From the NCBI RefSeq assembly GCF_036014195.1, contig NZ_CP107918.1:2604001-2668000 (forward strand): DNA of 64,000 nucleotides. The letters are read 5' to 3'. A model generated the notes under the pieces. The model was not told the DNA's origin and made no database searches. It was given only the letters and a program-made list of their open reading frames with translations. The translations under genes and the position numbers were made by a program. The first letter of the stretch is position 1. The number at the start of each line of letters is the position of its first letter. This DNA is from Streptomyces sp. NBC_00442 (GTDB lineage: Bacteria > Actinomycetota > Actinomycetes > Streptomycetales > Streptomycetaceae). This document shows, piece after piece, positions 44,469 through 53,767 of this stretch.

Positions 44469-46223
44469 GTGCGCAAGGTGCTCATCGCCAACCGAGGCGA
44501 AATTGCTGTCCGCGTTGCTCGGGCCTGCCGGGATGCCGGAATCGCGAGCGTAGCCGTCTACGCCGATCCGGACCGGGATGCACTGCATGTCCGGGCGGCG
44601 GACGAGGCATTCGCCCTGGGCGGTGACACCCCGGCGGCCAGCTATCTGGACATCGCCAAGGTGCTCGCGGCCGCGGCCGACTCGGGGGCGGACGCCGTCC
44701 ACCCGGGTTACGGATTCCTCTCCGAGAACGCCGAGTTCGCCCAGGCGGTGCTCGACGCGGGTCTGACCTGGATCGGACCGCCCCCGCAGGCCATCCGTGA
44801 CCTCGGCGACAAGGTGGCGGCCCGTCACATCGCCCAGCGCGCCGGCGCCCCGCTCGTCGCGGGCACCCCGGACCCGGTCTCGGGCTCGGACGAGGTGGTC
44901 GCGTTCGCCAAGGAACACGGCCTGCCCATCGCCATCAAGGCGGCCTTCGGCGGCGGCGGGCGCGGCCTGAAGGTCGCCCGCACCCTCGAAGAGGTGCCCG
45001 AGCTCTACGACTCGGCCGTCCGCGAGGCCGTCGCCGCCTTCGGCCGCGGCGAGTGCTTCGTCGAGCGCTACCTCGACAAGCCGCGCCACGTCGAGACCCA
45101 GTGCCTCGCCGACACCCACGGCAACGTGGTCGTCGTCTCCACCCGTGACTGCTCGCTCCAGCGCCGCCACCAGAAGCTGGTCGAGGAGGCCCCGGCGCCG
45201 TTCCTGACGGAGGCCCAGAACGCGGAGCTGTACGCCGCGTCCAAGGCGATCCTGAAGGAAGCCGGCTATGTCGGCGCGGGCACCGTCGAGTTCCTCGTCG
45301 GCGTCGACGGCACGATCTCCTTCCTGGAGGTCAACACCCGTCTCCAGGTCGAGCACCCGGTCACCGAAGAGGTCACCGGCATCGACCTGGTCCGCGAGAT
45401 GTTCCGCATCGCGGACGGCGAGGCGCTCGGCTACGGCGACCCCGTCATGCGCGGCCACTCCTTCGAGTTCCGCATCAACGGCGAGGACCCGGGCCGCGGC
45501 TTCCTGCCCGCCCCCGGCACCGTCACGGTGTTCGCGCCGCCGTCCGGCCCCGGTGTCCGCCTCGACGCGGGCGTCGAGTCCGGCTCGGTCATCGGCCCCG
45601 CCTGGGACTCGCTGCTCGCCAAGCTGATCGTGACGGGCGCGACCCGTGAGCAGGCGCTCCAGCGTGCGGCGCGTGCGCTGGCGGAGTTCAACGTCGAGGG
45701 CATGGCCACGGCGATCCCCTTCCACCGCGCGGTCGTCGTCGACCCGGCGTTCACGTCCGACCCGTTCACCATCCACACCCGGTGGATCGAGACGGAGTTC
45801 GTCAACGAGATCCCGGCGTTCACGGCGACGGCCGACGCGGAGACGGACGAGGAGCCGGGCCGCGAGACGGTCGTCGTCGAGGTCGGCGGCAAGCGGCTCG
45901 AGGTCTCCCTGCCGTCCTCCCTCGGCATGACGCTGGCGCGGACCGCCGCGGCCGGTGGCGCCAAGCCCAAGCGCCGCGCCGCCAAGAAGGCCGGCTCGGC
46001 CGCCTCCGGCGACACCCTCGCCTCGCCCATGCAGGGCACGATCGTGAAGGTGGCGGTCGAGGAGGGGCAGGAGGTCAAGGAGGGCGACCTCATCGTCGTT
46101 CTTGAGGCCATGAAGATGGAGCAGCCGCTGAACGCGCACCGTGCGGGGACGGTCAAGAGCCTCGCGGCGGAGGTCGGCGCGTCCGTCTCCTCCGGCGCGG
46201 CGATCTGCGAGATCAAGGACTGA
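44469..46223 (+). CDS. accA2: acyl-CoA carboxylase biotin-carrier/biotin-carboxylase subunit
   Basis: A 584-aa alpha chain. The N-terminal biotin carboxylase (~1-450) has [14 protein letters not shown], the ATP-grasp glycine loop [10 protein letters not shown], and [16 protein letters not shown]. An Ala/Lys-rich linker ([12 protein letters not shown]) leads to the C-terminal biotin carrier domain, biotinylated at K549 in EAMKMEQ. In Streptomyces the shared alpha chain serves both acetyl- and propionyl-CoA carboxylases with AccB/PccB. AAGGAGG lies nine bases before GTG 44469. It is monocistronic, with a strong terminator. Confidence 0.95.
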   Translation: MRKVLIANRGEIAVRVARACRDAGIASVAVYADPDRDALHVRAADEAFALGGDTPAASYLDIAKVLAAAADSGADAVHPGYGFLSENAEFAQAVLDAGLTWIGPPPQAIRDLGDKVAARHIAQRAGAPLVAGTPDPVSGSDEVVAFAKEHGLPIAIKAAFGGGGRGLKVARTLEEVPELYDSAVREAVAAFGRGECFVERYLDKPRHVETQCLADTHGNVVVVSTRDCSLQRRHQKLVEEAPAPFLTEAQNAELYAASKAILKEAGYVGAGTVEFLVGVDGTISFLEVNTRLQVEHPVTEEVTGIDLVREMFRIADGEALGYGDPVMRGHSFEFRINGEDPGRGFLPAPGTVTVFAPPSGPGVRLDAGVESGSVIGPAWDSLLAKLIVTGATREQALQRAARALAEFNVEGMATAIPFHRAVVVDPAFTSDPFTIHTRWIETEFVNEIPAFTATADAETDEEPGRETVVVEVGGKRLEVSLPSSLGMTLARTAAAGGAKPKRRAAKKAGSAASGDTLASPMQGTIVKVAVEEGQEVKEGDLIVVLEAMKMEQPLNAHRAGTVKSLAAEVGASVSSGAAICEIKD

Positions 46224-46237
46224 CCTCCGGTCGTACC

Positions 46238-46272
46238 CAGGAGCCCCGGCCGCCGTGCGGCCGGGGCTCCTG
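46238..46272 (+). terminator. accA2 terminator
   Basis: A perfect 16-bp stem, CAGGAGCCCCGGCCGC with its complement, and a CGT loop, 15 bp after the accA2 stop. Confidence 0.85.
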
Positions 46273-46348
46273 TGCGTCGTGGGCCCGCGGCGCCGCGGGA
46301 AGCCCCGAGGGCGTCCCTCAACAGCCCCTCCTCGTAACGGCGTTGGCC

Positions 46349-46394
46349 CGGTGTGCGGGGCGCCGGATGCCCGAGCCCGGCGCCCCGCACACCG
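46349..46394. repeat. 18-bp-arm inverted repeat upstream of the ectC remnant
   Basis: CGGTGTGCGGGGCGCCGG and its exact complement flank a 10-nt loop. It lies 77 bp beyond the accA2 terminator and ~130 bp before the ectoine-synthase fragment. It could be a second terminator facing the other way or the scar of a rearrangement; no gene lies between. Confidence 0.7.
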
Positions 46395-46525
46395 ATCGGG
46401 CCCGCTCCGTGTCCGCGCGGTGATCGTTTTCGGCCATCGTGAGTCGACAGCTATCCCGGCGGGGACGGTACCCATGCCGCCGATCCGGACATGCCCGGTA
46501 TCCGACGACGTACGGATCTTCGCGC

Positions 46526-46696
46526 GTGCTGATCACCCCCGGCACGATGTACCTCCTCGACGGACACGAGAAGCACACCCTGCGCCCCCGGGTCGACTCG
46601 ACGTTCGTCTGCGTCTTCAACCCGCCCGTCACCGGACGCGAGGACCACGACGCCGACGGTGTCTACCCCCTGCTCACCGAGGAGGCCACCGCATGA
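46526..46696 (+). pseudogene. ectC: ectoine synthase C-terminal remnant
   Basis: The frame reads [19 protein letters not shown], then [20 protein letters not shown] and PLLTEEA, which is the C-terminal ~50 residues of the cupin ectoine synthase (EctC, normally ~130 aa). The N-terminal cupin half and its metal ligands are absent from the preceding 300 bp in every frame I read. GTG 46526 could still start a 56-aa peptide. Its TGA overlaps the ATG of the EctA-like gene (ATGA), so translational coupling survives the truncation. Confidence 0.75.
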
Positions 46697-47241
46697 CCAC
46701 CGCGACCACCACCCGGGTCCGCCCCCACTTCCGCACCCCGCGGGTGGAGGACGCCCACACGCTCTGGCAGATGGTCGACGAGAGCGACGCCCTGGACAAC
46801 AACAGCCCCTACTACTACGCGCTGTGGTGCCGGGACTTCGCCTCCACCTCCCTCGTGGCCACCGTCGAGGACGACGTCGTCGGCTTCCTGACCGGCTACT
46901 TCCGCCCGGAGGCACCCGACACCTATCTGGTCTGGCAGGAGGCCGCGATGCCCTGCCACGGCATCCCGTTCCTCGGCGTGAAGCTGTTCGAACAGGCCGC
47001 CGACCGCGCCGTGGCCCAGGGCGCCCGCTACATCGAGGCCACCGTCTCCGCCGACAACAAGGCCATCATCATGGTCCTGAAGAAGGTCGCGAAGCGGTAC
47101 GTCGCCGAGGTGGAGACCCGGGTTCTCTTCTCCGGCGACCTCTTCCCGGACGAGCACCACGACGAGGTGCTGTACCGGATCGGGCCCCTCGTCCCGGACG
47201 CTGCCGGGGCGACCCCCGGCGGGGCGGGCCCCGCCCGGTGA
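46693..47241 (+). CDS. EctA-like GNAT acetyltransferase (diaminobutyrate acetyltransferase family)
   Basis: A 182-aa GNAT protein. The EctA hallmarks are present: [16 protein letters not shown] (compare LDLNSPYAYLLLC), [33 protein letters not shown] and [20 protein letters not shown]. EctA acetylates L-2,4-diaminobutyrate at N4 for ectoine synthesis. The acetyl-CoA loop segment [14 protein letters not shown] lacks the standard RxxGxG/A, so activity is uncertain. It is coupled to an ectC remnant, in reversed order relative to a normal ectABC operon, and no ectB or ectD is present here. Confidence 0.75.
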   Translation: MTTATTTRVRPHFRTPRVEDAHTLWQMVDESDALDNNSPYYYALWCRDFASTSLVATVEDDVVGFLTGYFRPEAPDTYLVWQEAAMPCHGIPFLGVKLFEQAADRAVAQGARYIEATVSADNKAIIMVLKKVAKRYVAEVETRVLFSGDLFPDEHHDEVLYRIGPLVPDAAGATPGGAGPAR

Positions 47242-47261
47242 CGACGGCGCGCGCGTACCGC

Positions 47262-48227
47262 TCAGTCCGTTCCACGGAACGTGTTGCGGTACGCGCGCGG
47301 CGACACCCCCAGGCTCTCCCGGAAGTGCAGGCGCATCGCCGTGCCGGTGCCGAAGCCGGCTTCCGCGGCGATCCGGTCCACCGGTTCGTCGGTCCCTTCC
47401 AGCAGCCGCCGCGCGTGCTGCAGCCGCTGCTCGGCGAGCCAGCGCATCGGTGTCGTGCCGGTCTCCGATACGAAGCGCCTGCTCAGCGTCCGTACGCTGA
47501 CCGCCGCCTTGCGGGCCAGATCGTCGAGGGTCAGCGGCTCCCCCAGGCGGGAGAGCGCGTAGGAACGGGCGGCGGCCGTCGCACTGGCCCCGGGCTCGGG
47601 CACCGGCCGCTCGATGTACTGGGCCTGCCCGCCTTCCCGGTGCGGCGGGACGACCGTGCGCCGCGCGACCGTGTTGGCGACCTCGGCGCCGTGGTCGGAC
47701 CGGATCATGTGCAGGCACAGATCGATGCCGGCGGCGACGCCCGCGGAGGTGAGCACGCCGGGATCGACGTGCACCTCCGGGTACAGGGTCCGCAGTTCGT
47801 CGCACGACTTCCAGTGGGTCGTCGCCCGCCGGCCCGCCAGCAGCCCGGCCGCTGCCAGCACGAACGACCCCGTACAGATCGACGCGATCCGCGCCCCCGC
47901 CGGAACGCGTGCCAGTGCCCGGCGCACCGGTTCCGCCAACCGCCCCCGCTCCTGCGGCTCGTAGTCCTCCACGGCGGCCGGCACGAGCACGGTGTCGGCG
48001 GCCTCCAGGGCTTGCGGACCGAGGGCGACGTTCACGGTGAAGTCCGCGTCCGTGGTCAGTTCGCCGGGCTCCGTCGCGCAGGTCACCACCGAGTACAGCG
48101 GTCCGCCACTTGCGTCGAGCGCGGTCCCGAACAGCCGGTGGACGATGCCCAGTTCCATCGGCAGCAGCCCGGGACGGACCAGGGTGACCACGCGGTGCGG
48201 GCGCTTCTCCTCGCGCAGGCCTGTCAT
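47262..48227 (-). CDS. GlxA-type AraC regulator with DJ-1/PfpI domain
   Basis: A 321-aa protein. Residues ~10-190 form a class I glutamine amidotransferase-like (DJ-1/PfpI) domain with the nucleophile-elbow motif ASICTGSFVLAAAGLL. Residues ~215-315 form an AraC double HTH (LDDLARKAAVSVRTLSRRF and DRIAAEAGFGTGTAMRLHF). Such regulators sense small metabolites and often activate adjacent genes. It is divergent from an MFS transporter with a 71-bp gap, the most likely target. Confidence 0.92.
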   Translation of the reverse strand: MTGLREEKRPHRVVTLVRPGLLPMELGIVHRLFGTALDASGGPLYSVVTCATEPGELTTDADFTVNVALGPQALEAADTVLVPAAVEDYEPQERGRLAEPVRRALARVPAGARIASICTGSFVLAAAGLLAGRRATTHWKSCDELRTLYPEVHVDPGVLTSAGVAAGIDLCLHMIRSDHGAEVANTVARRTVVPPHREGGQAQYIERPVPEPGASATAAARSYALSRLGEPLTLDDLARKAAVSVRTLSRRFVSETGTTPMRWLAEQRLQHARRLLEGTDEPVDRIAAEAGFGTGTAMRLHFRESLGVSPRAYRNTFRGTD

Positions 48228-48298
48228 GGCCAGATGCTTTCACTTCGCGTCCAGCAGGCCAGTGGTCGGGGTCGATCTCTTCACGAAGGATGGAACAC

Positions 48299-49645
48299 AT
48301 GGGTAAAGCGACCACCGAAGACCTCCGGGAACGCCGTCAACAACTCATCGACGACCACTCCTCGCCGGCTCCCCGGCGCGGGCCGACGGGTCACCGCGCC
48401 TGGTGGGTGGCGGCCGCCGCGGCGCTCGCGATCGTGGTCGCCGGTTCCTTCTCGACGATGCCCGGCATCCTCCAGGACCCGCTCCAGCAGGACTTCCACT
48501 GGTCGCGCGGGAGCATCGGCGTCGCCTCGTCGCTGAACATGGTCCTCTACGGGCTCACCGCGCCGTTCGCCGCCGCGCTCATGGACCGCTTCGGCATCCG
48601 GCGGGTGGTCGTCGCGGCCCTGACCACCGTCGCGGCCGGCGCCCTGCTCACCACGGTGATGAACGCCTCCTGGCAGTTCACGCTCTTCTGGGGGCTGCTC
48701 GTCGGGATCGGCACCGGCTCCATGGCCATGGCCTTCGGCGCCACCGTCACCAACCGCTGGTTCACCACCCGGCGGGGCCTCGTCACCGGAATCCTCTCCT
48801 CGGGCAGCGTCTTCGGGCAGATGGTGTTCCTGCCCGCGCTGTCCTGGACCATCGACCACTACGACTGGCGTCCCGCCCTGGTCAGCCTCGCGCTCGCCGC
48901 CCTGGCAGTGGCGCCGCTGGTGTGGCTGATCCTGCGCGACCATCCCGCCGACATCGGTCAGAAGCCGTACGGCAGTGAGGAGTTCGTGCCCAAGCCGGCG
49001 CCGGTCACGGGCGCGGCCCGCCGCACCCTCGTCGTGCTCCGGGACTCCGTACGCACCGCGCCCTTCTGGCTTCTCGCGGGCGCCTTCGCGATCTGCGGCG
49101 CGACCACCAACGGGATCATGTGGACCCACTTCACCCCTGCCGCCCACGACCACGGCATGGCCGTCACGACGGCGTCGACGCTGCTCGCCGCGATCGGCGT
49201 CTTCAACGTGGTGGGCACGATCGCCTCGGGCTGGCTCACCGACCGCATGGACGCGCGGCGCCTGCTCGCGGCGGCCTTCACCCTGCGCGGTCTGCTCCTC
49301 GTGCTGCTGCCCCTGATGATGGCGGCGACCGTCAACCCGGCGATGATGGTCTTCGTGGTCGCCTTCGGCCTGCTGGACCTCGCCACGGTGCCGCCCGTCA
49401 TCGCCCTGTGCCGCACTTTCTACGGCGAGGACAGCGCGATCGTCTTCGGCTGGGTGAACGCGGCGCACCAGGTGGGTGCGGCGCTGGCGGCGCTGCTCGG
49501 AGGTGTGGCGCGGGACGTGTTCGGCAGCTACGACCCGGTGTGGCTCGTGCTGGGGGCGGCGTGCGCGGGGGCGGCGCTGGTGTCCCTGCTCATCCGCAAG
49601 CCCCGCCCGGCGGAGCCCCGCCGGGCCGTGCCGGCCGGGGCATGA
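48299..49645 (+). CDS. MFS transporter
   Basis: A 448-aa permease with about twelve spans and the OFA/oxalate-formate-antiporter or monocarboxylate-like pattern. The motif-A-like loop is MDRFGIRRVVV, with GVASSLNMVLYG earlier and a second-half loop LTDRMDARRLL. Its substrate is unknown; it is divergent from a GlxA-type regulator and upstream of a TetR gene, suggesting inducible export or uptake. ATG 48299 has AAGGATGG upstream; ATG 48290 is an alternative. Confidence 0.9.
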   Translation: MGKATTEDLRERRQQLIDDHSSPAPRRGPTGHRAWWVAAAAALAIVVAGSFSTMPGILQDPLQQDFHWSRGSIGVASSLNMVLYGLTAPFAAALMDRFGIRRVVVAALTTVAAGALLTTVMNASWQFTLFWGLLVGIGTGSMAMAFGATVTNRWFTTRRGLVTGILSSGSVFGQMVFLPALSWTIDHYDWRPALVSLALAALAVAPLVWLILRDHPADIGQKPYGSEEFVPKPAPVTGAARRTLVVLRDSVRTAPFWLLAGAFAICGATTNGIMWTHFTPAAHDHGMAVTTASTLLAAIGVFNVVGTIASGWLTDRMDARRLLAAAFTLRGLLLVLLPLMMAATVNPAMMVFVVAFGLLDLATVPPVIALCRTFYGEDSAIVFGWVNAAHQVGAALAALLGGVARDVFGSYDPVWLVLGAACAGAALVSLLIRKPRPAEPRRAVPAGA

Positions 49646-49754
49646 CCGCCCCGGCCCCCTCGTACGGCACCCGGCTCCGCCGCGCCCACCGCGGCGGAGC
49701 CGGGGGCAGGGGTACGGCCCCCGCACCCCCGGCAGGGGGTGGCATGCTGGTGGC

Positions 49755-50333
49755 ATGGATGGGAAAACGGGTACGGGGGCCCGCCCCCTGCGCGCCGATG
49801 CGCGACGCAATCACGACCGCCTCCTCACCACCGCCCGCACCGCCTTCGCGGAACACGGCACGGACACCTCCCTGGAGGACGTGGCCCGCCGGGCCGGCGT
49901 GGGCATCGGCACCCTGTACCGGCACTTCCCCACCCGGCACGCCCTGCTGAGCGCGGTCTTCCAGAGCGAGGTGGACGTACTGCTCGCGCGGTCACGGGAG
50001 TTGCTCCATGCCGAGCAGCCCTGCACCGCGCTCATCGAGTGGCTGCGCGAGATCATCACGCACGCCGGCCTGTACCGCGGACTGGCCCGCGCCCTCATGT
50101 CCGCGTCGGGCGACGCGAGTTCCGCGCTCGCGCGGTGCAGCGAGCCGATGCGGCAGGCGGGCGACGCCCTGCTCGTACGGGCCCGTGACGCCGGTTCCGT
50201 ACGCGCCGACGTCACCATCGCCGACCTCATGCAGCTGACCAACGCCATCGCGCTCGCCGCCGAACAGACCCCGGACGACCCGGAGTTGGCCGACCGGCTG
50301 CTCGCCCTCACCTACCGGGGCCTCAAGGCCTAG
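49755..50333 (+). CDS. TetR-family regulator
   Basis: A 192-aa protein. The HTH is TSLEDVARRAGVGIGTLYRHFPTRHALL (~35-62), followed by a SbtR/TetR_C-like helical ligand domain. It lies 109 bp downstream of the MFS gene on the same strand, so it may sense the MFS substrate. Its stop codon overlaps that of the convergent DeoR gene: a CTAG tetranucleotide supplies both TAG stops. Confidence 0.9.
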   Translation: MDGKTGTGARPLRADARRNHDRLLTTARTAFAEHGTDTSLEDVARRAGVGIGTLYRHFPTRHALLSAVFQSEVDVLLARSRELLHAEQPCTALIEWLREIITHAGLYRGLARALMSASGDASSALARCSEPMRQAGDALLVRARDAGSVRADVTIADLMQLTNAIALAAEQTPDDPELADRLLALTYRGLKA

Positions 50334-51289
50334 CGCCGTCGCAGGTCCGCGACCCTCGCCCGCTCCGCGGGGCCCTGCGGCTCGCCCATCGCCGCCGCGC
50401 TGCGCAACTGCGGCCCCGTACCGGGCGCGTGGGTGCGGCGCTGGCCGGGGAGCGGCATGTCGCGGCGCGGGGGGCGGCCGGGCGCGGGCTCACCGGCCGG
50501 GGTGCCCGAGGCGCCCGCCACGGCGATCTGCACCCCCTGGTCGGCGAGCGCCTGCAACTCCGTGGCGGCCCGGTCGTCGTGACCCGGGGGCTCGTCGGTG
50601 ACGAGGCGCGTGATCACGTCCGTCGGCACCGTCTGGAACATCGTGTCGGCGCCGAGCTTGGTGTGGTCGGCCAGGACCACGACCTCGGCCGCCGCCTGGA
50701 CCAGGGCGCGGTCCACGCTCGCGGAGAGCATGTTGGAGGTGGACAGGCCGCGCTCGGCGGTCAGACCGCTTCCGGACAGGAAGGCGCGCGAGACCCGCAG
50801 GCCCTGGAGGGACTGCTCGGCTCCGCTGCCCACGAGGGCGTAGTTGGAGCCGCGCAGCGTGCCTCCGGTCATGACGACCTCGACGCGGTTGGCGTGGGCC
50901 AACGCCTGCGCCACCAGAAGGGAGTTGGTGACGACGGTCAGCCCGGGGATCCGCGCGAGCCGGCGGGCCAGCTCCTGCGTGGTCGTCCCAGCGCCGACCA
51001 CGATGGCCTCGCCCTCTTCGACGAGGCCCGCGGCGAGGTCGGCGATGGCCGTCTTCTCCGCGGTGGCTAGATGGGATTTCTGCGGGAAGCCGGACTCGCG
51101 GGTGAACCCGCCCGGCAGTACCGCACCGCCGTGCCGGCGGTCGAGGAGTCCTTCGGCCTCCAGCGCCCGCACGTCCCGCCGTACGGTCACTTCGGAGGTC
51201 TGGACGACACGGGCGAGCTCACGGAGCGATACCGCCCCGTTGGCGCGCACCATTTCGAGGATCAATTGGCGACGTTCTGCAGCGAACAC
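50330..51289 (-). CDS. DeoR-family transcriptional regulator
   Basis: A 319-aa repressor. The N-terminal DeoR HTH (RRQLILEMVRANGAVSLRELA, then TSEVTVRRDVRALEAEGLL) leads to a DeoRC sugar-phosphate sensor with IVVGAGTTTQELA, VTNSLLVAQAL, MTGGTLRGSNYALVG and LADHTKLG. An Arg/Pro-rich tail of ~60 residues is unusual. The family is induced by phosphorylated sugars; with PNP, a mutase and deoC downstream, deoxyribose or ribose phosphates are the likely signals. The start is GTG. Confidence 0.93.
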   Translation of the reverse strand: MFAAERRQLILEMVRANGAVSLRELARVVQTSEVTVRRDVRALEAEGLLDRRHGGAVLPGGFTRESGFPQKSHLATAEKTAIADLAAGLVEEGEAIVVGAGTTTQELARRLARIPGLTVVTNSLLVAQALAHANRVEVVMTGGTLRGSNYALVGSGAEQSLQGLRVSRAFLSGSGLTAERGLSTSNMLSASVDRALVQAAAEVVVLADHTKLGADTMFQTVPTDVITRLVTDEPPGHDDRAATELQALADQGVQIAVAGASGTPAGEPAPGRPPRRDMPLPGQRRTHAPGTGPQLRSAAAMGEPQGPAERARVADLRRR

Positions 51290-51444
51290 GAAACTGACAG
51301 TAACCTGGGCGGCCGAATCTTCTCAGCAGTTTCCGCCGAATAACGGAAGGTGCACCCAAAGGGGGTCACCGAGTGGTATACGGGCCCCGAGCGCCCTCCG
51401 TCGGTCCGCTCCGCACTCGCCAACCCCCTGTCCCACCAGGGGTG

Positions 51445-52884
51445 TTACGCCTCTCCGGCCTTCTTGCGGGTGTGCAGCTGCCGCGCCACTTCGGCGATCG
51501 ATCCCGACAGCGACGGGTACACGGTGAACGCATTCGCGATCTGTTCCACCGTCAGGTTGTTGTCGACCGCGATCGAGATCGGGTGGATCAGTTCGCTGGC
51601 GCGCGGCGCGACGACGCAGCCGCCGACGATGATGCCGGTGCCGGGGCGGCAGAAGATCTTCACGAAGCCGTCCCTGATGCCCTGCATCTTGGCGCGCGGG
51701 TTGCGAAGGAGCGGGAGCTTCACGACCCGGGCGTCGATCTTGCCCGCGTCCACGTCGGCCTGGGTGTAGCCGACGGTGGCGATCTCGGGGTCGGTGAAGA
51801 CGTTGGAGGAGACGGTCTTCAGGTTCAGCGGGGCCACCGCGTCGCCCAGGAAGTGGTACATCGCGATGCGGCCCTGCATGGCGGCGACCGAGGCGAGCGC
51901 GAAGATGCCGGTCACGTCGCCGGCCGCGTACACGCCGGGGGCGGAGGTGCGCGAGACCTTGTCGGTCCAGATGTGGCCGGACTCCTTCAGGCGTACGCCC
52001 GACTCCTCCAGGGCCATGTTCGCGGTGTTGGGGATCGCGCCGACCGCCATCAGGCAGTGGCTGCCGCTGATGACCCGGCCGTCGGAGAGGGTCACCTCGA
52101 CGCGGTCGCCGACGCGCTTGGCGGACTCGGCGCGCGAGCGGGCCATGACGTTCATGCCGCGGCGGCGGAACACGTCCTCCAGGACGGCGGCCGCGTCCGG
52201 GTCCTCGCCGGGCAGCACCCGGTCGCGGGAGGAGACCAGGGTGACCTTGGAGCCGAGCGCCTGGTAGGCGCCGGCGAACTCGGCGCCGGTGACGCCGGAG
52301 CCGACCACGATGAGCTCCTCGGGCAGCTCGTCCAGGTCGTACACCTGCGTCCAGTTGAGGATCCGCTCGCCGTCGGGCTGCGCGTCGGGCAGCTCGCGCG
52401 GGCTGCCGCCGGTGGCGATCAGGACGGCCTCGCAGGTGAGGATCTCCTCGGTGCCGTCGGCGGCCGTGACGATCACGTCGCGCGTGCCGTCGATGCCCTG
52501 CGGTCCGGCGAGCCGGCCGCGGCCGCGCATGACGCGGGCGCCCGCGCGCGTCACGGAGGCGGTGATGTCGTGGGACTGGGCGAGCGCGAGGCGCTTGACG
52601 CGGCGGTTGACCTTGCCCAGGTCCACGCCCACGACCCGGGCGGCCTGCTCCTCCGGCGGGGTGTCGTCGGCGACGAGGATGCCCAACTCCTCGTACGAAG
52701 AGTCGAAGGTCGTCATCACCTCGGCCGTCGCGATCAGGGTCTTCGACGGTACGCAGTCGGTGAGCACCGACGCCCCGCCCAGACCGTCGCAGTCCACGAC
52801 GGTCACCTCCGCGCCGAGCTGGGCGCCCACCAGGGCCGCCTCGTATCCGCCCGGTCCGCCACCGATGATCACGATCCGCGTCAC
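51445..52884 (-). CDS. LpdA-type NAD(P)H-quinone/flavoprotein reductase
   Basis: A 479-aa two-dinucleotide-binding flavoprotein of the lipoamide dehydrogenase fold. The FAD site is IVIIGGGPGGYEAAL and the NAD site VVGSGVTGAEFAGAY; SAPGVYAAGDVTG and the C-terminal dimerisation domain follow. The redox site reads GGASVLTDCVPSK, where the first Cys of the normal CxxxxC disulfide is Ser39. It therefore cannot act as a true lipoamide dehydrogenase and matches the mycobacterial LpdA quinone-reductase type. GTG 52884 is the start. Confidence 0.92.
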   Translation of the reverse strand: MTRIVIIGGGPGGYEAALVGAQLGAEVTVVDCDGLGGASVLTDCVPSKTLIATAEVMTTFDSSYEELGILVADDTPPEEQAARVVGVDLGKVNRRVKRLALAQSHDITASVTRAGARVMRGRGRLAGPQGIDGTRDVIVTAADGTEEILTCEAVLIATGGSPRELPDAQPDGERILNWTQVYDLDELPEELIVVGSGVTGAEFAGAYQALGSKVTLVSSRDRVLPGEDPDAAAVLEDVFRRRGMNVMARSRAESAKRVGDRVEVTLSDGRVISGSHCLMAVGAIPNTANMALEESGVRLKESGHIWTDKVSRTSAPGVYAAGDVTGIFALASVAAMQGRIAMYHFLGDAVAPLNLKTVSSNVFTDPEIATVGYTQADVDAGKIDARVVKLPLLRNPRAKMQGIRDGFVKIFCRPGTGIIVGGCVVAPRASELIHPISIAVDNNLTVEQIANAFTVYPSLSGSIAEVARQLHTRKKAGEA

Positions 52885-53108
52885 GAAAAAGTCCGCCTCG
52901 TAGTGTCGATCCCGGCCTGCCTGCCCGCCCGGCCGGGGGTCCGGGGCGGGGCCCCGGGGGAACGCAGTACGTACCTCATTGTCCCGCACGCTTCAAGTGT
53001 CTTCGCCCCGGGGGCGCCATTCGGCCGCGGTGGCGGATTCCGGCGTGGCCGCGGTGTGGGCGGGCGGCGCGAAGTGCCCCCGCGGGCCACTGTCGTACCC
53101 TCGACACC

Positions 53109-53546
53109 ATGTCGCTCTACGCCGCGTACGCCGGCAACCTGGATCCGCGGCTGATGACCCGCCGCGCCCCGCACTCTCCGCTGCGCGGCACCGGCTGGCT
53201 CAACGGCTGGCGCCTGACGTTCGGCGGGGAGCAGATGGGCTGGGAGGGTGCCCTCGCGACGATCGTCGAGGCGCCCCGCTCGCAGGTCTTCGTCGCCCTG
53301 TACGACATCGCGCCGCCCGACGAGGAGTCGATGGACCGGTGGGAGGGCGTCGGGCTCGACATCTACCGCCGGATGCGGGTGCGGGTGCACACCCTGGACG
53401 GCGAGGACGCGGCCTGGCTGTACGTCCTGAACGGCTACGAGGGGGGCCTGCCCTCGGCCCGGTACCTCGGTGAGCTGGCCGACGCGGCCGAGTCGGCGGG
53501 CGCGCCGCACGACTATGTGATGGAGCTGCGCAAGCGCCCCTGCTGA
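53109..53546 (+). CDS. gamma-glutamylcyclotransferase-family protein
   Basis: A 145-aa protein of the AIG2/GGCT fold. It has YAAYAGNLDPRLM at the N-terminus (family YGSN-like loop), RLTFGGEQ, and VALYDIAPPDEESMDRWEG with the catalytic-type Glu, then Y-rich repeats to the end. It may cyclise gamma-glutamyl amides or be a related hydrolase. It is divergent from the LpdA-type gene. A hairpin follows before the PNP promoter. Confidence 0.88.
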   Translation: MSLYAAYAGNLDPRLMTRRAPHSPLRGTGWLNGWRLTFGGEQMGWEGALATIVEAPRSQVFVALYDIAPPDEESMDRWEGVGLDIYRRMRVRVHTLDGEDAAWLYVLNGYEGGLPSARYLGELADAAESAGAPHDYVMELRKRPC

Positions 53547-53567
53547 GACCCGCCGCAGGTCACAGGC

Positions 53568-53592
53568 GCCCGGCCACGATGCGTGGCCGGGC
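53568..53592 (+). terminator. terminator after the cyclotransferase gene
   Basis: GCCCGGCCACG-ATG-CGTGGCCGGGC, an 11-bp stem followed by TTTCGT, 22 bp after the stop codon. Confidence 0.8.
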
Positions 53593-53641
53593 TTTCGTGT
53601 GAAGCCACAAACGGATCGGACAGTTCCGTTATCCTGCACAT

Positions 53642-53653
53642 CTACGCGCGTAG
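53642..53653. promoter_or_regulatory. CTACGCGCGTAG operator candidate upstream of PNP
   Basis: A perfect 12-bp palindrome. A -10-like TATCCT (53630-53635) puts a start point near 53642, so the palindrome would lie on the transcription start. The identical 12-mer occurs in the deoC promoter at 60492-60503, which supports a shared repressor of deoxynucleoside catabolism. Confidence 0.7.
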
Positions 53654-53767
53654 GACTTCACCGGTTACGCTCGTGCGCGTACTTCTTCTTTACCGGGGGA
53701 AAACCCCTCGGACCCGGCCGGACAGACACCGGGCGGGACGACGTTCCTTCGCGAGGCGAGAGACCCA

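Noticed and set aside
46439..46525. N-terminal extension of the ectC frame from ATG 46439
   Set aside because: The residues encoded (Arg/Ser/Tyr mix) do not resemble the cupin half of EctC and start inside unrelated spacer; only the part from ~46526 matches.
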